The notes beneath the pieces were generated by a model. That model was not told the origin of the DNA and did no database searches. It saw only the letters and a program-made list of their open reading frames with translations. Below, piece after piece: positions 5,970 through 6,279 of a stretch of DNA of 6,279 bases (the first letter of the stretch is position 1; each line of letters starts with the position of its first letter). Both the position numbers and the translations under genes were made by a program. Source of the DNA: Gammaproteobacteria bacterium RBG_16_37_9 (GTDB lineage: Bacteria; Pseudomonadota; Gammaproteobacteria; UBA9339); the NCBI GenBank assembly GCA_001801345.1, contig MGXJ01000050.1:1-6279 (forward strand), given 5' to 3'.

Positions 5970-6279
5970 TTAATTTTTACCAATATTATTATTAGTGTTT
6001 GGTGTTGCCATCGCTGTTTTGATATTATCACCATCAGAATCAACTTGTTTAACTTCTCCGGCGCTGAGAACAACAATTTTATTAGTTCTATTTTTATTTG
6101 TAGCCACAGGAGACTTGATTGTCTTAGATTTAAATTTGGTTGAGGTTTGCGGCTGCTTTCGTTTTGTTAGATGCTGCTCGGCAGGAATGTTGTTTTTTGC
6201 TATTTGCATTGGTTTTTCCAACCAAGAATTGATTTGAGACAAATCATCCGCATTTAATATTCCCGTTAATTGTTTTAAT
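5970..6279 (-). CDS. C-terminal part of an unidentified hydrophilic protein (5' end outside window)
   Basis: On the - strand the frame stays open from the window edge (6278) to TAA at 5970-5972, about 102 residues. A start could be proposed only at a TTG (6240-6242), but the frame continues upstream without a stop, so a longer gene running in from outside is more likely. The visible end begins LKQLTGILNADDLSQINSWL, which looks like a folded, partly helical segment. It passes into a Lys/Asn/Thr/Gln-rich, probably disordered tail with no membrane segment and no motif I recognise. It stops 19 nt before the RND start on the same strand, so the two are probably co-transcribed. RND operons usually place the periplasmic adaptor here, but the C-terminal features of that family are not evident. 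Function is left open. Confidence 0.55.
   Translation of the reverse strand, partial: LKQLTGILNADDLSQINSWLEKPMQIAKNNIPAEQHLTKRKQPQTSTKFKSKTIKSPVATNKNRTNKIVVLSAGEVKQVDSDGDNIKTAMATPNTNNNIGKN

Noticed and set aside
5995..6237. 80-residue hydrophobic open frame on the + strand, membrane-protein-like
   Set aside because: It is antisense to the hydrophilic C-terminal frame that is open to the window edge. The hydrophobic look follows from the complement of Lys/Asn-rich codons, and no Shine-Dalgarno precedes its ATG.

Overview
The window reads as an AT-rich, repeat-laden stretch of a proteobacterial chromosome. The best guess is a host-associated or intracellular gammaproteobacterium of the Legionellales/Coxiellaceae kind. 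The clues are a full-length ProRS with an INS editing insertion (Rickettsiales and most other alphaproteobacteria carry the short form without it), an AcrB-type RND pump, and intergenic palindromes of the GTCATCC...GGATC kind. This assignment is inference from gene type and composition, not from a database match.

Layout. (1) Positions 1-540, + strand: the 3' end of a RelE/HigB-like toxin gene overlapped by an XRE-type antitoxin gene, i.e. a type II toxin-antitoxin pair truncated by the window edge. (2) Positions 541-1049: about 500 bp with no gene. It holds two unrelated foldback (inverted-repeat) elements, at 625-773 and 861-1044. The second ends only 5 nt before the proS start codon and contains its only good Shine-Dalgarno sequence. 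(3) Positions 1050-2780, + strand: proS, prolyl-tRNA synthetase. (4) Positions 2763-2921: four short palindromic repeats, in both orientations, packed between two convergent genes. The stop codon of proS lies in the first repeat and the stop codon of the RND gene lies in the last. (5) Positions 2912-5950, - strand: a complete 1012-residue RND efflux permease. (6) Positions 5970-6279, - strand: the C-terminal end of an unidentified hydrophilic protein whose gene enters from beyond the window and probably shares a transcript with the pump.

The genes do not form one pathway. The TA pair is an accessory stability/stress module, proS is housekeeping, and the pump is an envelope transporter. What links them is the repeat sequence: repeats have moved into the gene boundaries themselves, supplying a ribosome-binding site for proS and the last codons and stop codons of two convergent genes. 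No clearly new multi-gene system is visible. The repeat-gene junctions are the most interesting part of the window.
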